From NCBI GenBank assembly GCA_027886185.1, contig WOAB01000593.1, positions 335,001-399,000 of the forward strand: a stretch of DNA of 64,000 bases, given 5' to 3'. This stretch comes from Rheum nobile. Its lineage: Eukaryota; Streptophyta; Magnoliopsida; Caryophyllales; Polygonaceae. Below, in pieces: positions 62,956 through 64,000 of the stretch (position 1 is its first letter; each line of letters begins with the position of its first letter). Below the pieces are notes generated by a model, which saw only the letters and a list, made by a program, of their open reading frames with translations, did no database searches and was not told the origin of the DNA. Made by a program: the position numbers and the translations under genes.

Positions 62956-64000
62956 CTAGTGTGTGTGCCCGTGCCTAAGACACGGGTTAAGACTTAAATT
63001 AATTTTTTTAATAATGAGAAAATTATATATAAATTTCATAGACATATATACCACTTAAACTTAAGATAAGATCATTATAAGGTACGTATCGATATGTAAT
63101 TATCAACATAATGATATTAAATAAAAAAAATGTAAGAAAAATATGTATAATGAGTTAATTGTAATGATAGGATAATAACCTTATATCATTATATAAAGTT
63201 ATGTATGGAAACTATGTCATTTACGTTTGGATTCTCTAGTTATAATAGTCGTCTTAAAGATTTGATGCATGTCTTAAAGATGTCGTATGAAGGTTCTGGA
63301 TTGGAAAGTGGAAATCAAACAACACTTGGATAATTTACTTCATTGATAGGTGGCACCATAGACCTGCCAGAGGTAAACTTCCATTGGTAATTCATTGACA
63401 CCTGCATTTATAAAGATTTTTTACAAAGATAAATAAATATATGAATTTTTAATGTCAATCTTTTGAATGGAAAAAAATAATTAGATTGGATTTTATTTTA
63501 TTTTAGAAAACAAATATATAGATTTCGTACATTATATTGTATTTTGAGGGTAAAATAAATCAAACTTATATGTTTGGTAAATTAATAAATATTTAGTACT
63601 TAATGTTTATATCAGAATCGAGGATAGTATTGGGTATATAAATTGTACAATTAATTAATTTAATATAATTTCTCCATCATTTTTCATAACCGCTTCATGT
63701 AAAGATCAAGATTGTACATGATTTGGTTAGTTTTACAATTAGTTTTATAATAGCCAAATTTATTTTTGGAGATAAAAATTGGATTAAGGAAGTGGCGTAC
63801 ATTAATTATCTATCTTGAAAACCAATTTATCAAACAATTTATTTTATGAAAGATATAGCTTGCAAACCATTTTATTAATGATCATGGAAGATTTACTAAT
63901 ATTTGATATCATTTTGAGTATGTATAGTATAGCTTGAAACCCATTTTATAAATGATCATGCATTCATGCAAGATTTACAAATATTTGATATGATATATGA
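62956..64000 (-). mobile_element. Helitron-like insertion, 3' end
   Basis: The minus strand ends ACCCGTG, loop, CACGGG, then CACACACA and CTAG, followed by host T: a hairpin about 8 nt from CTRR, inserted 5' of a T. This is the standard Helitron 3' terminus. The remaining 1 kb is AT-rich, non-coding, with a diverged repeat at about 63855-63990. The 5' end (TC, preceded by A) would be beyond the window. Confidence 0.6.

Overview
The window is from a flowering-plant nuclear genome, probably a eudicot and probably repeat-rich heterochromatin. It holds Ty3/gypsy elements of the Athila, Tat and CRM-like types, an L1-type LINE with a C-terminal RNase H, a two-gene PIF/Harbinger element, hAT-, Mutator- and Tourist-like MITEs and a Helitron end, in an AT-rich background with plant splice sites. 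I found no intact host gene, no rRNA or tRNA, and nothing bacterial. Organism assignment is inference from element types; I do not name a species.

Layout. 1-1872: 5' end of an Athila-like retrotransposon on the minus strand (gag, tRNA-Asp primer site, 5' LTR). 1873-2654: unrecognised single-copy-looking sequence. 2655-3062 plus 20896-22274: copy A of a duplicated segment, split by a Tat-lineage gypsy element (3063-20890, target duplication AAATG). That element carries gag-pol on the minus strand and a spliced antisense gene on the plus strand. Nested in it are a non-autonomous long-LTR element (6010-11999, GCAAC), a 57-bp tandem repeat and a 5'-truncated LINE. 22275-26089: degraded sequence with a copia pol remnant and an AT-rich inverted-repeat element. 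26090-38774: what looks like a solo LTR of about 4.2 kb (target duplication ACTCT), split by a CRM-like gypsy element (27484-35974, GAAGG) and carrying a hAT-like MITE.

38786-38947 plus 46306-47620: copy B of the duplicated segment, split by a LINE (38948-46305, 18-bp target duplication) that itself holds a 216-bp Mutator-like MITE. 47624-62955: a PIF/Harbinger element (TTA at its left end) whose Myb-like ORF1 is split by a second CRM-like element (49344-61172, ACAAG). Inside that element's gag are two Athila-type solo LTRs in opposite orientations (GCGCG and GCAGT) and a hAT-like MITE. The Harbinger transposase is cut off at 62956 by what reads as a Helitron 3' end, and that insertion fills the rest of the window.

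Copies A and B are mutual empty-site controls: each lacks the insertions of the other. Within both copies, short fragments resembling a receptor-like kinase P-loop region and a RING finger lie side by side on the same strand, suggesting a chimeric gene-capture sequence. All element genes seen are broken by stops or frameshifts, except the short Athila gag portion at the left edge.
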